Shown here: positions 21,696 through 32,831 of the stretch, piece by piece | How the letters are laid out: every line of letters begins with the position of its first letter | How positions within the stretch are numbered: position 1 is the first letter of the stretch | DNA from: Triatoma infestans | Lineage: Eukaryota > Arthropoda > Insecta > Hemiptera > Reduviidae | NCBI GenBank assembly: GCA_011037195.1 | Contig: JAAEAF010005039.1 | Span: 1 to 64,000, forward strand | Direction of reading: 5' to 3' | Length of the DNA stretch: 64,000 nucleotides | The notes under the pieces: generated by a model | Told to the model about the DNA's origin: nothing | Seen by the model: the letters and a program-made list of their open reading frames with translations, nothing else | The model's database searches: none | Made by a program: the position numbers and the translations under genes

Positions 21696-22656
21696 TATTT
21701 GTACAATGTATTTACTATATAATATAACGTAAAATTACTTAATAGGAAATTATATTTTTGCCTGTTTTACTCCCTAATATTTGGTATAAAATAAATAATA
21801 ATGTTTATTAGTAAATTAAATACTTTACAAGCAATTTATTTCCCCCTTAAAGGAAAACTTGAGCTATTATTTTATGAAAATAATAAAGGTACTTTGTTTT
21901 TTTATTGTTATTCTTCCTAACCCTTTATTTACTCTTTGATAATTCTTTTTTTTTTTTTAGTTACTAGTTGTGTTTGAAGGTAAATAGACTATCTAAAAAA
22001 TATAGGAAGACCATATATCTTTTCTATCTCAATTATTTTTTTTAATCCAGAATTGTACACTTTTATAATCGCATTAATTGATAAAAACCTTATCATTCCG
22101 TTTAACTGATATCAGTTGTTTAAAGCATTTTTCCCGGTAAAATAATTTTTAGGAAATTCTGGGGGGGGGGGGGGTGGGGGGAGATGATTATATGTGTTCC
22201 ATTCCATCCATAATTTTCGAGAAATATTGAATTTTCTTTAAACATGTATTGTGTTAACTACACACTGCAATTAGTCATTGTTGGAATAATCATTTCCGTA
22301 TAATTTATAAACGCTGATAATTTGGAAAACTAGTTTTTATAAACCTCTGTCATATTTATGTGAAATATATTTTTTCTGAATAAATTTATTATTGGATTTC
22401 TGCGTAATCTGTGAAGTTAATAGTTTAATTGTTTTTTTGGGAGGGGTTTTTGTTCATTGTTTTTTGATCTGTCTGCTGGATTACAACGTGGATCACATCA
22501 AGTAGTATCCGTCCTTGGGTAGGTACGTCTATTTAATTTATGTTAGGACAACTATGGTAAAATTCAAGATTAACAAAAAATTTATCAATTATTAATTTAT
22601 CAATTATCTGCAGGAAGAGAACGTCGCGTGTCTGTTTCATATTAGTTTTTTTTTTT
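21696..22656. other. Intergenic sequence
   Basis: A+T-rich. A 20-base G-rich run (about 22161-22180) is the only notable feature. No gene recognised. Confidence 0.5.
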
Positions 22657-23600
22657 ACTTTCTCTCACTCTTCTTAGTAAGAGGAAGTATTGTAATCGTG
22701 CCAAATTTTCGATATCGAATTTTCACCGGAAATATCCGTTTTTAAGGTTCTTTTGAGTCCACAAATGTGGTTTTTAGAAAATAATCTTTGTGTCTGTGTA
22801 TGTTAACAGCATAGCTCAAAAAACGAAAAATCGTAGAAAGTTCAAACTTAATATTCCGTTTAGATAACTTAAAGTTCCGTTTAGGTATCACCATGGGATC
22901 CACAGTGGGTCATTTGTCAAAATAATACCACTTTACTAGTTTTTTTTAAATATTTCAAGTATATACAAAGAGCTATAACTTTTATTTGAAATATTTCAAC
23001 GGGAAAATTCATTTAAGAGCAGTTTTGGGGGAGGGATGGTGTTGTTGTTAGGTTTCCTCTAAAGTGCTATCTCGGTTTAATATAGAATTCTATTATCTAA
23101 GTAATATTAATAAAAATTAAATGTGTGGTTCAAATTTCGAGTTTGCAAAAAAAAAACGGATGTGCGGAAATGCATTTTTTTTACTGAAATGTATTTTTCA
23201 GTTTTCTGGTATTTTCTCGAAAACAGCTTCAACGATTTTCTTTAAACTCGGTATATGAACAACACATATAAAGAGCTACAACTTTTATTTGAAACATTTC
23301 TCCAGATAATGTCATTTAAGGGGGCTTTTGGGGAAGAGGGGTGGGGTTATGTTTTTCTCTAAAGTACTATCATAGTTGATTATACAATTCTACAATCCAA
23401 ACAAAATTAATTCAAAATAAATAGATGGCCAACATTCTGAGTTTCAAGAAAATCAGTAAATCGGAAGTGCGTTTTTCCTGGACAGTTTTTTTCAGTTTTC
23501 GACAAAATTTTGACGAATTTCATTAAATCTGGTATTGTAAGTATAAAATTGGTCAATTTCATTTTTGAAAACTGGAGTAAGAGAATGTTGTGTGAGGAGA
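22657..23600 (+). mobile_element. HINE-like repeat, near-complete copy
   Basis: 5' end ACTTTCTCTCACTCTTCTTAGTAAGAGGAAGT. Three subrepeats follow. The 3' inverted repeat is present (CTGGAGTAAGAGAATGTTGTGTGAG) but the final hairpin is shortened to GAGGAGA before a T run. A 22-bp local duplication (TTCCGTTTAGATAACT / AGTTCCGTTTAGGTATC) lies at 22855-22890. Confidence 0.72.
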
Positions 23601-23613
23601 TTTTTTTTTTTTT

Positions 23614-23800
23614 ACGTTCCCTTAATAAGTGGAGGAAGTAATGTGATCTTGTGAAAGTTCTGAACTTGAATCTTTACCGGAAATACAATTTTTGAGGTCC
23701 CCTTAGTAAAAAAAAAGAAACGTTTTTAGTAAATCGTCTGTATTTTTCACTCTGTCACTTTATCTCAAAAGAAAATTTCCCCATTGGGGGGTGGGGGTGG
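23614..23800 (+). mobile_element. HINE-like 5' fragment, tandem to the previous copy
   Basis: Starts ACGTTCCCTTAATAAGTGGAGGAAGT directly after the T run that ends the copy at 23600, and carries CTTTACCGGAAATACAATTTTTGAGGTCCCCTTAG. It lacks the rest. Confidence 0.6.
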
Positions 23801-24217
23801 GTTAAAATACAGTGAATATGCAAATCAGAAAATTTAATTTCGATTACGGGATTCTTTAACTTCTTGGGGGCAAGACACAATTTTATATTTTGCGCAAATT
23901 TCACTAATAGTACTGGGTAGGAATTCCAATTTCACTGTAACACATGTTCTGATATTAAATAGCTTTAGAGCCCAGGAATAAATCAAAGTTTAAGATCAAA
24001 TGACCTTTTTGTGTGCTTCTTTAAAAAGATATCATATAGAGTTCTCTTGAGAGTCAACATTGATCGTTACAAAAGAAACCAGGGTCGGGGAGAGGGTTAG
24101 AGAGAGGGAGATATTCCTTAAAAAAAATGCGTATGCCAATGACAAAGATACCATCCCTTGGAGTCTTAAAATGAACGACTCATTATTTACAATATTGAAT
24201 GCGAAACAATGGTTCCA
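23801..24217. other. Intergenic sequence
   Basis: Overlapping short opposite frames at 24032-24290 share no recognised domain. Nothing else seen. Confidence 0.5.
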
Positions 24218-24515
24218 TGTAACGGCAAGAGAGAAAACACACAAGCCCGACCGAGAGAAAACAAACTCTCTCAGGTACTCTCTCACTTAAGCAGGCTAGA
24301 GTGGGGAGAACCTGTATATAAGCGAGTGAAAGACCTAAAGTTCAATCAATCTATCAGTTTCAACATACATCGCAACATACTCTACACTACCCCTTTATTC
24401 TATAAAATCATTACAGTCCAGTGCAGTCAGTGTAAACATATAGTTATATTATAAGTGTCTTCATATCTCGTCTACTTAATCAATTCCAATTTCTCTCCTC
24501 ATCAACTCCATTATA
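24218..24515 (+). mobile_element. Solo LTR, family A, with TTCCA target duplication
   Basis: 298 bp, beginning TGTAACGGCAAGAGAG and ending CAACTCCATTATA. TTCCA flanks both sides (24213-24217 and 24516-24520), a 5-bp target duplication. Promoter-like core: GCTAGAGTGGGGAGAACC, then TGTATATAAGCGAG (TATA box), and downstream AGTCCAGTGCAGTCAGTGTAAAC. It shares this order with 31332-31634. No internal coding region, so it is a recombined solo LTR or a short non-autonomous element. Confidence 0.82.
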
Positions 24516-24738
24516 TTCCATTAGAAAATTTTAGAGAAAACGTTTCTTAATTGATAGATAGATAGATAAATGCTTAGTAATAATAAATAGAAGTTCCAAT
24601 GTACATGAACATTCCTACAATGTTTGTATAGTGATTTTTGGGATAATGCGAGGTACAATATGCATAGAAAAAGGGGAAACACCTGCAGCTTTAGGAAAAA
24701 TATTACGAGATGATGTGTTTCAGTCTTTTATGCCTGTA

Positions 24739-26050
24739 ATTTATCATGGAGATGAAAAGAAAAGATGAATGAATATAGTAGGTAATGTGAAGATTCATGG
24801 AGTTGAAAAGAAAAGATGAATGAAATAGTAGGTAATGTGAAGATTCTAATAGATAGGCAGGCAAGTCAGTGATGTATTTGCACTAGTGGCTGTGTGTGTG
24901 GTGTGTGTGACAGAGAGAGAGAGAGCGTTCGTGAAATGAATGTATATGGAGGGATTGTAGGAGGCTATTTCGCGGCAGAGTGGATTAAGATGACAGTCTA
25001 GAATGGAGAGGAGTTTCAGGAGACGATTTTGGCTGAAGCAATAAACTGGGGTTACTGAAGATTTTACGTGAAGTAGGTCGATTTTGGTGTGTCGTGGTGA
25101 GTCAGTCGCAAGTCTTAGGAATTTGTTCTGGGTTATCTGAAGTTTTTTGATGTTACTGTTACTAGTCAGGCTCCAGGCGGAGGAAGCGTAAAGTAACATC
25201 GGTCTGATGACTACTTTGTACAGTAGGAGTTTGTTTTGTGTGGTCATTTTTGAGTCGCGTGACAGTAACGGGAAGAGTAGTCTCATAGTCATTTTTCCAG
25301 AATTCACTTTGTCTTGTACGTGGGTCGTAAAGTTCAATTTGTTGTCCAGAGTTATTCCGAGGAACTTGACGTTGTTAGTCCAAAGGATCAAAGTATTGTT
25401 GTGTTTAATTTGTCTACTGTTGATTATAGATCTACGTTTAGTAAACAGTATGGCGTTTGCTTTGTCGTAATTTATTTTCATTTTCTATTTAGTGCAGTAT
25501 TTTGTCAGTTTGTCTATTGCAGATGTAAGTGTGTTAGTGATTGTATTAATTCTCCATGATGATGTGTAAAAAACAACATCATCCGCGTATAGGGCTAGGT
25601 TGATATGTGGAGGTTTGTGTAGAGAATTAATGTAGGTGATGAAGAGGACGGGACCCAGGATAGAACCTTGAGGAACACCTGCTGTTATTGGGTAGGAGTC
25701 AGAGGAGGCATAATAAATTTAAACTAAAATTAATAATTAAGTTTAGTTGGATATAAAATTTTCTGTTGGCAAGGTATGAGTGTAGGAGTTTAGTAAGATA
25801 TTGAGGGAAGTTGTATTCAATGAGGCGGAAGAGAAATCCCGTATGCCAGACAGTGTCGAAGGCTTTGTCTATGTCGAGAAGTATCATGCCAGTGTACTTT
25901 TTACAATGCAAGTTTTGTGTAATGTCGTCAACTATTCTAGTCAGTTGAAGTTCTGTGGAAAGACCTGGTCTGAAGCCAAACTGTTCGTTAGTTAGTTTAG
26001 TATATTGTTAGCGTCGAGGTGTTGTTTCTTAATTGTACTAAATAGATGTA
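24739..26050 (-). pseudogene. Jockey-clade LINE, reverse transcriptase to 3' end
   Basis: Minus strand from about 26045: EQFGFRPGLSTELQLTRIV, MILLDIDKAFDTVWHTGF (first catalytic aspartate in LLDIDKAFD), ITAGVPQGSILGPVLF, LYADDVVFYTSS (YADD at 25578-25589, both aspartates present), KLTKYCTK, a stop, then KMKINYDKANAILFTKRR, FLGITLDNKLNFTTHV, LLLYKVVIRPMLLYASSAW and the C-terminal KLQITQNKFLRLATDSPRH. The frame stays open from 25481 to 24846. Small insertions lie near 25720 and one stop between the palm and YLG-like motif. The 3' UTR carries a tandemly duplicated block of about 50 bp (24752-24845, GAAAAGAAAAGATGAATG). Upstream domains (endonuclease, early fingers) are truncated. Confidence 0.88.
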
Positions 26051-26097
26051 AAAGTTGAATACGTGTTCCCAAACAGATCATACACAAGCTACTTATG

Positions 26098-26252
26098 CGT
26101 CACATTCATTTCACAAACGCATTCTCTCTCTCTGTCACTCACACACGCAGCCACTAGAGCAAATACATCACTGACTTGCCTGCCTATTTTTTAGAATCTT
26201 CACATCTACCTAGTATATTCATTCATCTTTTCTTTTCATCTCTATGATAAAT
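26098..26252 (+). mobile_element. Second LINE tail in opposite orientation, head-to-head with the previous LINE
   Basis: Plus-strand copy of the same LINE 3' end: CATTCATTTCACAAACGC, CAAATACATCACTGACTTGC, TTCATTCATCTTTTCTTTTC. It is an inverted repeat of 24739-24938, with a single copy of the block that is doubled there. The two inverted tails are about 1.2 kb apart. Confidence 0.82.
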
Positions 26253-27825
26253 AAGAAATGTTTCATGAATCTTTTAATTCATTGCTAAAAATACACAAGT
26301 TCCCCAAATATTAAGTTATTTGTACTTGAATACTCTTTAAAAAAAAAAAAAAGCTCGAAAACCTTTATGAAACTCTGGTCTCTCTTCAGAACGCATAAAT
26401 CTTTCGCCTTTTATGAAACACTCTGTTATTAACATCGTATATATCATTCATTATTCCTTTTAAAACTTTTCCTATCTGAATGAATTACGATGGAATTTAT
26501 TTCTGCTATGACGCATACTAAATAATTATCAGTATTTAAATATTTATAAAAAAAAAAAATCATACTTAGAAATCCATTAGTCATTATCTATTTCTTTATC
26601 ATGTTTTTATACATTCTTACAGATTTAATTATGACATCTACATATAGGGGGAAAAAATCAATGATATTTACGTAATTTGCAATATTTCTGCATAGACTAT
26701 ATTGCGATTCTCGATTGTTTTTAAAAAAAAAAGGAGTTTGCAATAATTTTAATAATATTATCTTTAATTTAATTAATGGATTCTCTAATTAGAGAATGCA
26801 GACTAACTATTATCATGTAATAACGGGTAGAATTAGTGGCAAATCTGTGGAACTTATTTTGATCAATAACAGTCAATTTTTTAAATTCACAAAGCTGGTC
26901 AATTTTCATAAGAAATAAAGGATGCTTAAAAGTCTTTCCAGTCATTGTTAAAAATAACAAATGCAATATAAAGTGATTCACACTACGAAACTTCGAAGCT
27001 TATAAAAGTTACTAATATAAATACTACGCATTATTTTTTTTTTTTTTTAAAGGCTGAATAAATTGCTTTAAATGTATTTCTCATTTGATAGAATTTAAAT
27101 AATTAACAATAATTGGGATCTTTTTTTTTAATTACAAGCAGGAGAGGAAACCATTTCGTAATGTCCCATCATTAGAGGGAGGTTCTGGTTGGATGAGGAA
27201 TGGGCCACTGTTATGAGATACTGGGTGCAGTTTTCCAATTGTGCCATTGAACTAAATTGCTTTATCAAAGAAACAATAAGTATTCAAATAAACACGGACG
27301 GTCTGCAACGATTATCATTATACGATCTTTATCCATTTTCTTTCGCGGATCAGTTGCCATTGCATATATATTTTATTTTAACCTATAAAGATGTCCGCAA
27401 ATGTTAGCTAATAAGATCTGGTGGAACCTCAGATTATCGAACTTAAACAGCAAAATATCTATGTATATCTATCTGTTATCTTACATGGGCCCAATTCTAA
27501 TGGAATGTAGCCGATTTTTATTAATTTAATCTTATTCTATGGATTTTTATATTTGTTGGAAAAATATTAATAGCGAATTATGTGATTCCGGTTTTCCAGT
27601 TGAATGTTCGTTCAGCCTCCTGTAAATTTGTATTTCTATAATTGATAACTTGTTTTTTCGCACTGGCTTTGCGCTTAACCATTTTTCTTTCGCGATTCTG
27701 GACTACGCTCGAGTTGACATGGCATGCATATATATATATATATATCATCCTTTAAAGATGTCCAGTAAATGTTAGTAATATATGGTGAATTTCGGATTAT
27801 TTGAACTTAGCAGCGTGTTATTTTT
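26253..27825. other. Intergenic sequence
   Basis: Very A+T-rich. Short frames (26769-26981 minus, 27189-27407 plus) have no recognised domain. TA repeat at 27728-27745. Confidence 0.5.
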
Positions 27826-28486
27826 ACTTTCTCTTATTCCCTAGTAAGAGGAAGTATTTGTAATCATGTCAAATTTTCGATATCGAGTTTTCACCGGAAA
27901 TATCCGTTTTGACGTCCTCTGAGTACAAAACAGTGGTTTTTAGCAAATAATATATATATGTGAACAGCATAGCTCAAAAACGAAAAACTACAGGAAGTTG
28001 AAACTTGATATTCCGTTTAGGTATCACCATGGGATCTGACAGTACGTTATCTGTCAAAATTTCTCACTTGACTAGTTGTTTTCTTTTCCTTTTTTGCGTT
28101 TTTCTCAAAAATAGCTCCGACGATTTTCTTCAAACTTGGAATATCAATTACACAAACAAAGATCTACAACTTTTATTTGAAACATTTCTCTGGGAAAATT
28201 CATTTAAGGGCAGTTATAAGGGAGGGGTGGTGTTAGGTTTTCATCTAAAGTGCTATTTCAGTTTATTAGACAATTCTATCATCCAAACAAAATTAATAAA
28301 AAATAAATAGATGGCCAAAATTCTGAGTTTTAAAGGAAATTAGTAAACCGGAAGTGCGCTTTTACTGAACAGTTTTTTTCAGGTTTCGACGAATTTCATC
28401 AACTTTGGTACACAAAGTATAAAATTTGTCACTTATAATTTTAAGAACTGGAGTAATAGAAAGTTGTGTGAGTGTTTCACACCAGA
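27826..28486 (+). mobile_element. HINE-like repeat, short complete copy
   Basis: Both termini are present: ACTTTCTCTTATTCCCTAGTAAGAGGAAGT and CTGGAGTAATAGAAAGTTGTGTGAGTGTTTCACACCAGA. At 661 bp it has fewer subrepeats than the 1-kb copies, showing copy-number change of the internal unit. Confidence 0.75.
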
Positions 28487-28635
28487 TTTTTTATTCTCCG
28501 GAAGTGTACGTTTATAATATATTCATTCTAACTTTCTTGCCGTAATAAATTACAAATCAAGCATTGGACATAATGCCCTAATTCTTCTGTTTGCAAAATA
28601 GACAGTTGTACCTTTAACAAGACAAAAGATTTGCT

Positions 28636-30110
28636 CTTAAGTGTAGGAAGTGTCATTGTTACCTACTTTATTTGGATAAAGTTTTTGAAATTTAAAATAG
28701 TGTCTATTATAATACTTGGCAGCATAATTAATTTATTGTTTTTGAAACTTGAAGCATACGGTATTAGTGGTGCATTGCTACTCTGGTTTCATACTTTTGT
28801 AAACAGTCGCCAACAAAGGGTCAGAATTAAATCTGTCTATACTTCTAAATTTAATGTCTCTTCAATGGTATCACAAGGGTCACACCTTGGTCCGATTTTA
28901 TTTCTTCTCTGTATCAATGATTTATCCTCCTCTCTACAATCAGTTTCGATTTCTGATGTTTGCAGATGACGTAAAACTATTTCTTTCAGTACTCAATACT
29001 GATGATTGTATCATTGTACAAAACTCTCTTATCACCCTTCATGATTGGTGCAGGCAAAATAATATGGTATTAAACTTGGTATTAAATGCTCTGTTATTAC
29101 TTATTCGCGGAAAATCAATAACATACTCTTCGATTACAATATTATAATTCTCTGTTAGCAAGATTATCGAGAATATGTGGAAGATCAAGGAGTATGGCTG
29201 GATAGTAAGATGACATTCAATCTTCACATAGATACCATTTGCAAACGAGCCTATAAATTGCTGGGATTCATACATACGAAATCTTCTCGTGATTGGAGCC
29301 ACTAATGTGGCTCCAATAATGTATCATTATTGTTTTATTGTTTGTCCTGTACTTGAATATGCTAGTTGTATTTGGTCTTCATATACGATTACTAATATTA
29401 GTATGATTGAGAAAATACAAACAAAAATTCTTAAAACTAGTTCAATTCCGTTGTCGATATCTTAAAAAAAATTCTATAAATCTGGCTTCACTAGGCGAAC
29501 GAAGAAATTCAGCTGATTTACTTTTTCTACATTGTCTCCTCAATAATAATATAGATTCTTCAGAACTATTATCCCTTTTTCAGTTTCAATGTCCCATCCG
29601 TTTCGACCCGTAACCGTTTATTTTATCAACACTTCTCTAGCTCTAACTACATCTTTCATTCACCAGTGAATAGGATGATGTACCTAGCAAACAGTCTTCC
29701 TGAGAATGTTGATCTAAACAATATAACAAAAACTAATTTAAAGAAAACTCTTAAGTTCTCTAGAGATTAATTACCATAATATTAAATAAAATCTACTCAA
29801 GACTAATTTTCACATAATATAAACTCATTTATTGTATGTTTTATATTTTATGATTTATGTTGTTATCTTATATACCTTAGCATAGGATTTTCTGCAATTT
29901 ATCTTATCTTATTATTGTTATTTCATCGTTTTAGTTACTGTTAATTACTGTTATTGTTAGTTCATGTCATTAGAAACGGTTTTTTTTTTTTTTTTGTATT
30001 ACTTTCTTCTCTTCAAACAAGTGCAATTATTTATTGTTTTGTGCATTTTATTATTATGTAAAATGGGCATTGTCCGTACATATATATAAATAAATAAATA
30101 AATAAATACC
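28636..30110 (+). pseudogene. LINE reverse transcriptase to 3' tail (FADD type)
   Basis: Translation in several frames: LYLDKVFEI (motif with first catalytic aspartate), KLEAYGISGALLLWFHTFVN, SRQQRVRIKS, MVSQGSHLGPILFLLCINDL, then after a frameshift MFADDVKLFLSVLNTDD (FADD at 28959-28970, both aspartates kept) and SLITLHDWCRQNNMVLN. The C-terminus is broken but ends with SINLASLGERRNSADLLFLH and, in another frame, SPVNRMMYLANSLPENVDL near 29660-29720. A 3' UTR of about 330 bp runs to a TATATATAAATAAATAAATA tail at 30083-30108. It belongs to a different lineage from the YADD/FADDTAIL LINEs; I do not assign the clade. Confidence 0.83.
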
Positions 30111-30954
30111 GTGATTATTGGAATATTATCTTTGTAAAATGACAACTTCATACAAAAGAAAAACCTTTCTTATTTCAAGCATTTCCATTACCACTGCGTA
30201 ATTTTATGGAAATTTATTTCAAGTTTTGTATAAAAATGATGGAGCATTATGTCGTTAAAAGGATTTAAAAAGAAAAAAGTTCTAGAGAAATAACTTTGCT
30301 GTTTACATTTCCAAGAGCAAAAGTAAATAAATATTTATTCCTTTTAAGTAAATAAAACAGTTTTTTATTGCTTATGATCTCAGTTTGGGTTTTTTAAAAA
30401 AAAAAAAAAAAAAAATTATTTACAAAAATTAAAATTTAGTGAATATTTTATTGATTATTATTGTTTTATTTGTAGAGAGAGAGAGGGGATATAAAGTGGC
30501 TAACAACAATATCCTGACGTGATTTCATTTTGTACAAGATCGAATGGCAATGAAAGCAATTGAGCGAATTGTCCCATCCTGTTAACTCACTGACTCTTTA
30601 ATATTATAAGTAACCTACAACATCAGTGTGTCACCACCATTGATTTGATTATTACTGGAAATCTAGGTTGTATTCAATTTATAACCTACTCCTATAAATA
30701 GATTGTTCTATTTTATTCCTATTAAAGCCCAATAAAAAGTACTACCACTTCGAAAAATTTCTATTACAATATTTGCGTAGTGATTTTCATTTTCTTAGAG
30801 GTAGGGGGCTCTGCCCCATTGAACTTGGCACCGTTTATTTATTTATTTATTTATTTATTTATTATCCAGCGCTAATGCTCTCATTTTTCTCTCCGGAGTT
30901 TTGTATGTTTTCTAGTAGTTCCAAGGATTGTCTGATGCTTTTGCCGCCGCAAAT
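30111..30954. other. Intergenic sequence with TTTA microsatellite
   Basis: (TTTA)n at 30835-30863 and a 26-base A/T run at 30397-30416. No gene. Confidence 0.5.
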
Positions 30955-31331
30955 TTCCAATCGAAGTTCAAATTTGGAATTCTAGCAAATATTTTAATAT
31001 ATCTGAATATTATATAAGTGGTAGAACCATAAATTTTTTTTTTTTTTCTCCTTCAATAATTTATTTGCAACTGTATAATAGATACAATAAGCAAATGTGA
31101 TGAATGTTTATATGACGATTTACATGAGAAGAAAATACCCAGTGGTATTACTTCATGGGGTTGAAGTTAATTTGAAAGGTCACGGGCGTCGTGATGGATT
31201 ATCAGGTAAGATTTGACTAGCAAGTTGTTGAACCAAAGGATTATGATGATGGGACAGGGAGTTATGGAATCTTTGATAACGGGATTTAATTAGATCGGAC
31301 ACAAATGGAATGGATAGGTCATTATGTAAGG

Positions 31332-31634
31332 TGTAATGGCATCCAGCAGAGAGAAGAGAGGCTCTCTCTGGTTAACAGAGACTACTTTCTGACTTAGGCT
31401 GGCTAGAGTGGGAGGACCTGTGCAGATAAGCCAGTGAGAATCTATCTAGAGGATATCTATCAGATTCAAACCATACATCGCATCGTGTCATATCTCTACT
31501 CCCACCTTTTATTCTATCAGTTTCATTATAAAGTCCAGTGCAGTTAGTGTAAACTTATAGCTACATTATAACAGTGTCTTCATATCTCGTTCATTCAATC
31601 AAACCTAATTTCTCTCCTCAACAACTCCATTATA
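31332..31634 (+). mobile_element. Solo LTR, family A, inside a LINE, AAGG target duplication
   Basis: 303 bp, TGTAATGGCATCCAGCAG to CAACTCCATTATA, flanked by AAGG at 31328-31331 and 31635-31638. Removing the LTR and one AAGG restores the LINE frame (minus strand: SNKTLHNDLSIPFV), which fits related LINEs. Core motif GCTAGAGTGGGAGGACCTGTGCAGATAAG; AGTCCAGTGCAGTTAGTGTAAAC further on. The TATA box is weaker than in the 24-kb copy. Confidence 0.9.
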
Positions 31635-32653
31635 AAGGTTTTATTGGAGACATAATAAGGAGCATTGGTAATTTTTTGTAGGATTTTGGACTGTAAGGAT
31701 TGGATACGGTAAACGTTGGAATGCTTAGTGGAGCCCCATACCTCTAGTCCGTAAGTCCATATTGGTCGTAGTAAAGTTTTGTATAGTGTAAGCTTATTTT
31801 TTAAAGTAAGTTTGGATCGTTTGTCTAAGAGTCTTGAAAGGATAAGAAATCGGGTTAGTCTTTTGTCAATATATATCCCAAGATAGCGTACTCTATCAGC
31901 AGTAGGTAGCAAGGTGTTATTTAATTTAACACCAGGACAGAGGGAGTGACGAAGTGTAAACGTGGTGTGAATACATTTCTTTTCATTAACTTTTATCTTC
32001 CATCTTCCATATCTCCCACTCTTCTATTAAGGAAAGATGATCTTGAAGATGATTCGAGGCAATAGTAGGTTCGCTATGGGAGGAAAGAATAGCAGTATCA
32101 TCAGCGAAGGTTGATATTACTGTATTAGGATGTAGGAGAAGGTCAGCAGTGTATATTGTGTATAAAATTGGACCTAGGATACTACCTTGCGGTACTCCAG
32201 CTTTCACAGGGAAATAGGGAGAAACAGAAGAACCCTGAGAGACCTAGCAAAACCGGTCACTCAGTTATGATTTAAGAATAAGGATTTAGGAATAAGGAAG
32301 AATGGTAGAATGCCTTTGAATTTCCACAGTAGTCCAGGGTGCCACATCTTGTCGAAAGCCTCAGAGACATCAAGGAAGGCCCCTGTACAGTATGTTTCTT
32401 CTCAAAGGAGGATGCTGCGGCATCTACAACACGATGAACTTGTTGTATAATGGAGTGCATTTGCCTGAAACCAAGCTGATGGTCGTGAAAGGTTTTTGAA
32501 GATTCTAGGATAGGAATTATGCGTTTAAGTAAGAGCTTTTCTAGGATTTTGGACATTGCTGGAAGTAGACATATTGGCCGGTGCGAGCGGGGATCATTCA
32601 ACGGTGTTCTGGGTTTGGGGATCATCTTTATAATACAGAATTTCCACATGTAA
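31635..32653 (-). pseudogene. Jockey-like LINE reverse transcriptase (minus part)
   Basis: Reading down from 32649: MWKFCIIKMIPKPRTPLNDP, SHRPICLLPAMSKILEKLLL, HQLGFRQMHSIIQQVHRVVD, then broken sequence, AGVPQGSILGPILYTIYTAD, ISTFADDTAILSSHSEPT (FADD at 32097-32108, both aspartates kept), a gap, RVRYLGIYIDKRLTRF, RSKLTLKNKLTLYKTLLRPI, WTYGLEVWGSTKHSNVYRI and APYYVSNKTF. The C-terminus continues beyond the LTR at 31331-31170 (LHNDLSIPFVSDLIKSRYQR). The segment with the first catalytic aspartate is frameshifted near 32380 (GPSLMSLRLSTRCGTLD replaces the usual LDVSKAFD). Not functional. Confidence 0.85.
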
Positions 32654-32669
32654 AGATCATCTTTATAAT

Positions 32670-32831
32670 GGTCCTTCCGATGTAAAATATATTATTAAAA
32701 GTCTATCTTCCCGTAAAACCCCTGGATTTGACTTAATAACTATTAATATACTCAGACAACTGCCAAGACGTGCTCTACTATTTTTAGCTTACATATATAA
32801 TTCCGTACTAAGAACTACTTATTTTCCTAAA
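32670..32831 (+). pseudogene. Inverted 5' segment of the same LINE
   Basis: Plus strand reads GPSDVKYIIKSLSSRKTPGF, DLITINILRQLPRRALLFLA, YIYNSVLRTTYFPK. It corresponds to EVKKIILNLPKKKSPGYDL in the 62-kb copy and belongs immediately upstream of the minus part. Confidence 0.85.

Larger units (their letters stand above)
31034..32831 (-). mobile_element. 5'-inverted (twin-primed) Jockey-like LINE insertion
   Basis: A poly(T) run at 31034-31048 is the 3' tail of a minus-strand LINE that runs to 32653. At that point the orientation flips: 32670-32831 is the same LINE read on the plus strand. The plus piece ends LRTTYFPK and the minus piece starts WKFCIIKMIPKP. In the intact order, seen at 62600-62660, TTYFP is followed directly by xLWKF. 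This is the classic product of twin priming. A 15-bp identical stretch (GATCATCTTTATAAT) occurs at 32620-32634 and at the junction, 32655-32669. Confidence 0.85.

Noticed and set aside
22161..22180. G-quadruplex or regulatory site in the G run
   Set aside because: A single homopolymer-like G run in A+T-rich DNA; no supporting context.
24752..24845. Duplicated block in the LINE 3' UTR as a separate element
   Set aside because: It is a simple tandem duplication of about 50 bp; the inverted copy at 26098-26252 has it once.
25207..25559. Plus-strand ORFs of 81-87 codons
   Set aside because: They are antisense to the Jockey LINE reverse transcriptase, which is the real coding strand.
28005..28310. 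101-codon ORF
   Set aside because: Lies wholly in a HINE-like repeat and recurs, broken, in other copies.
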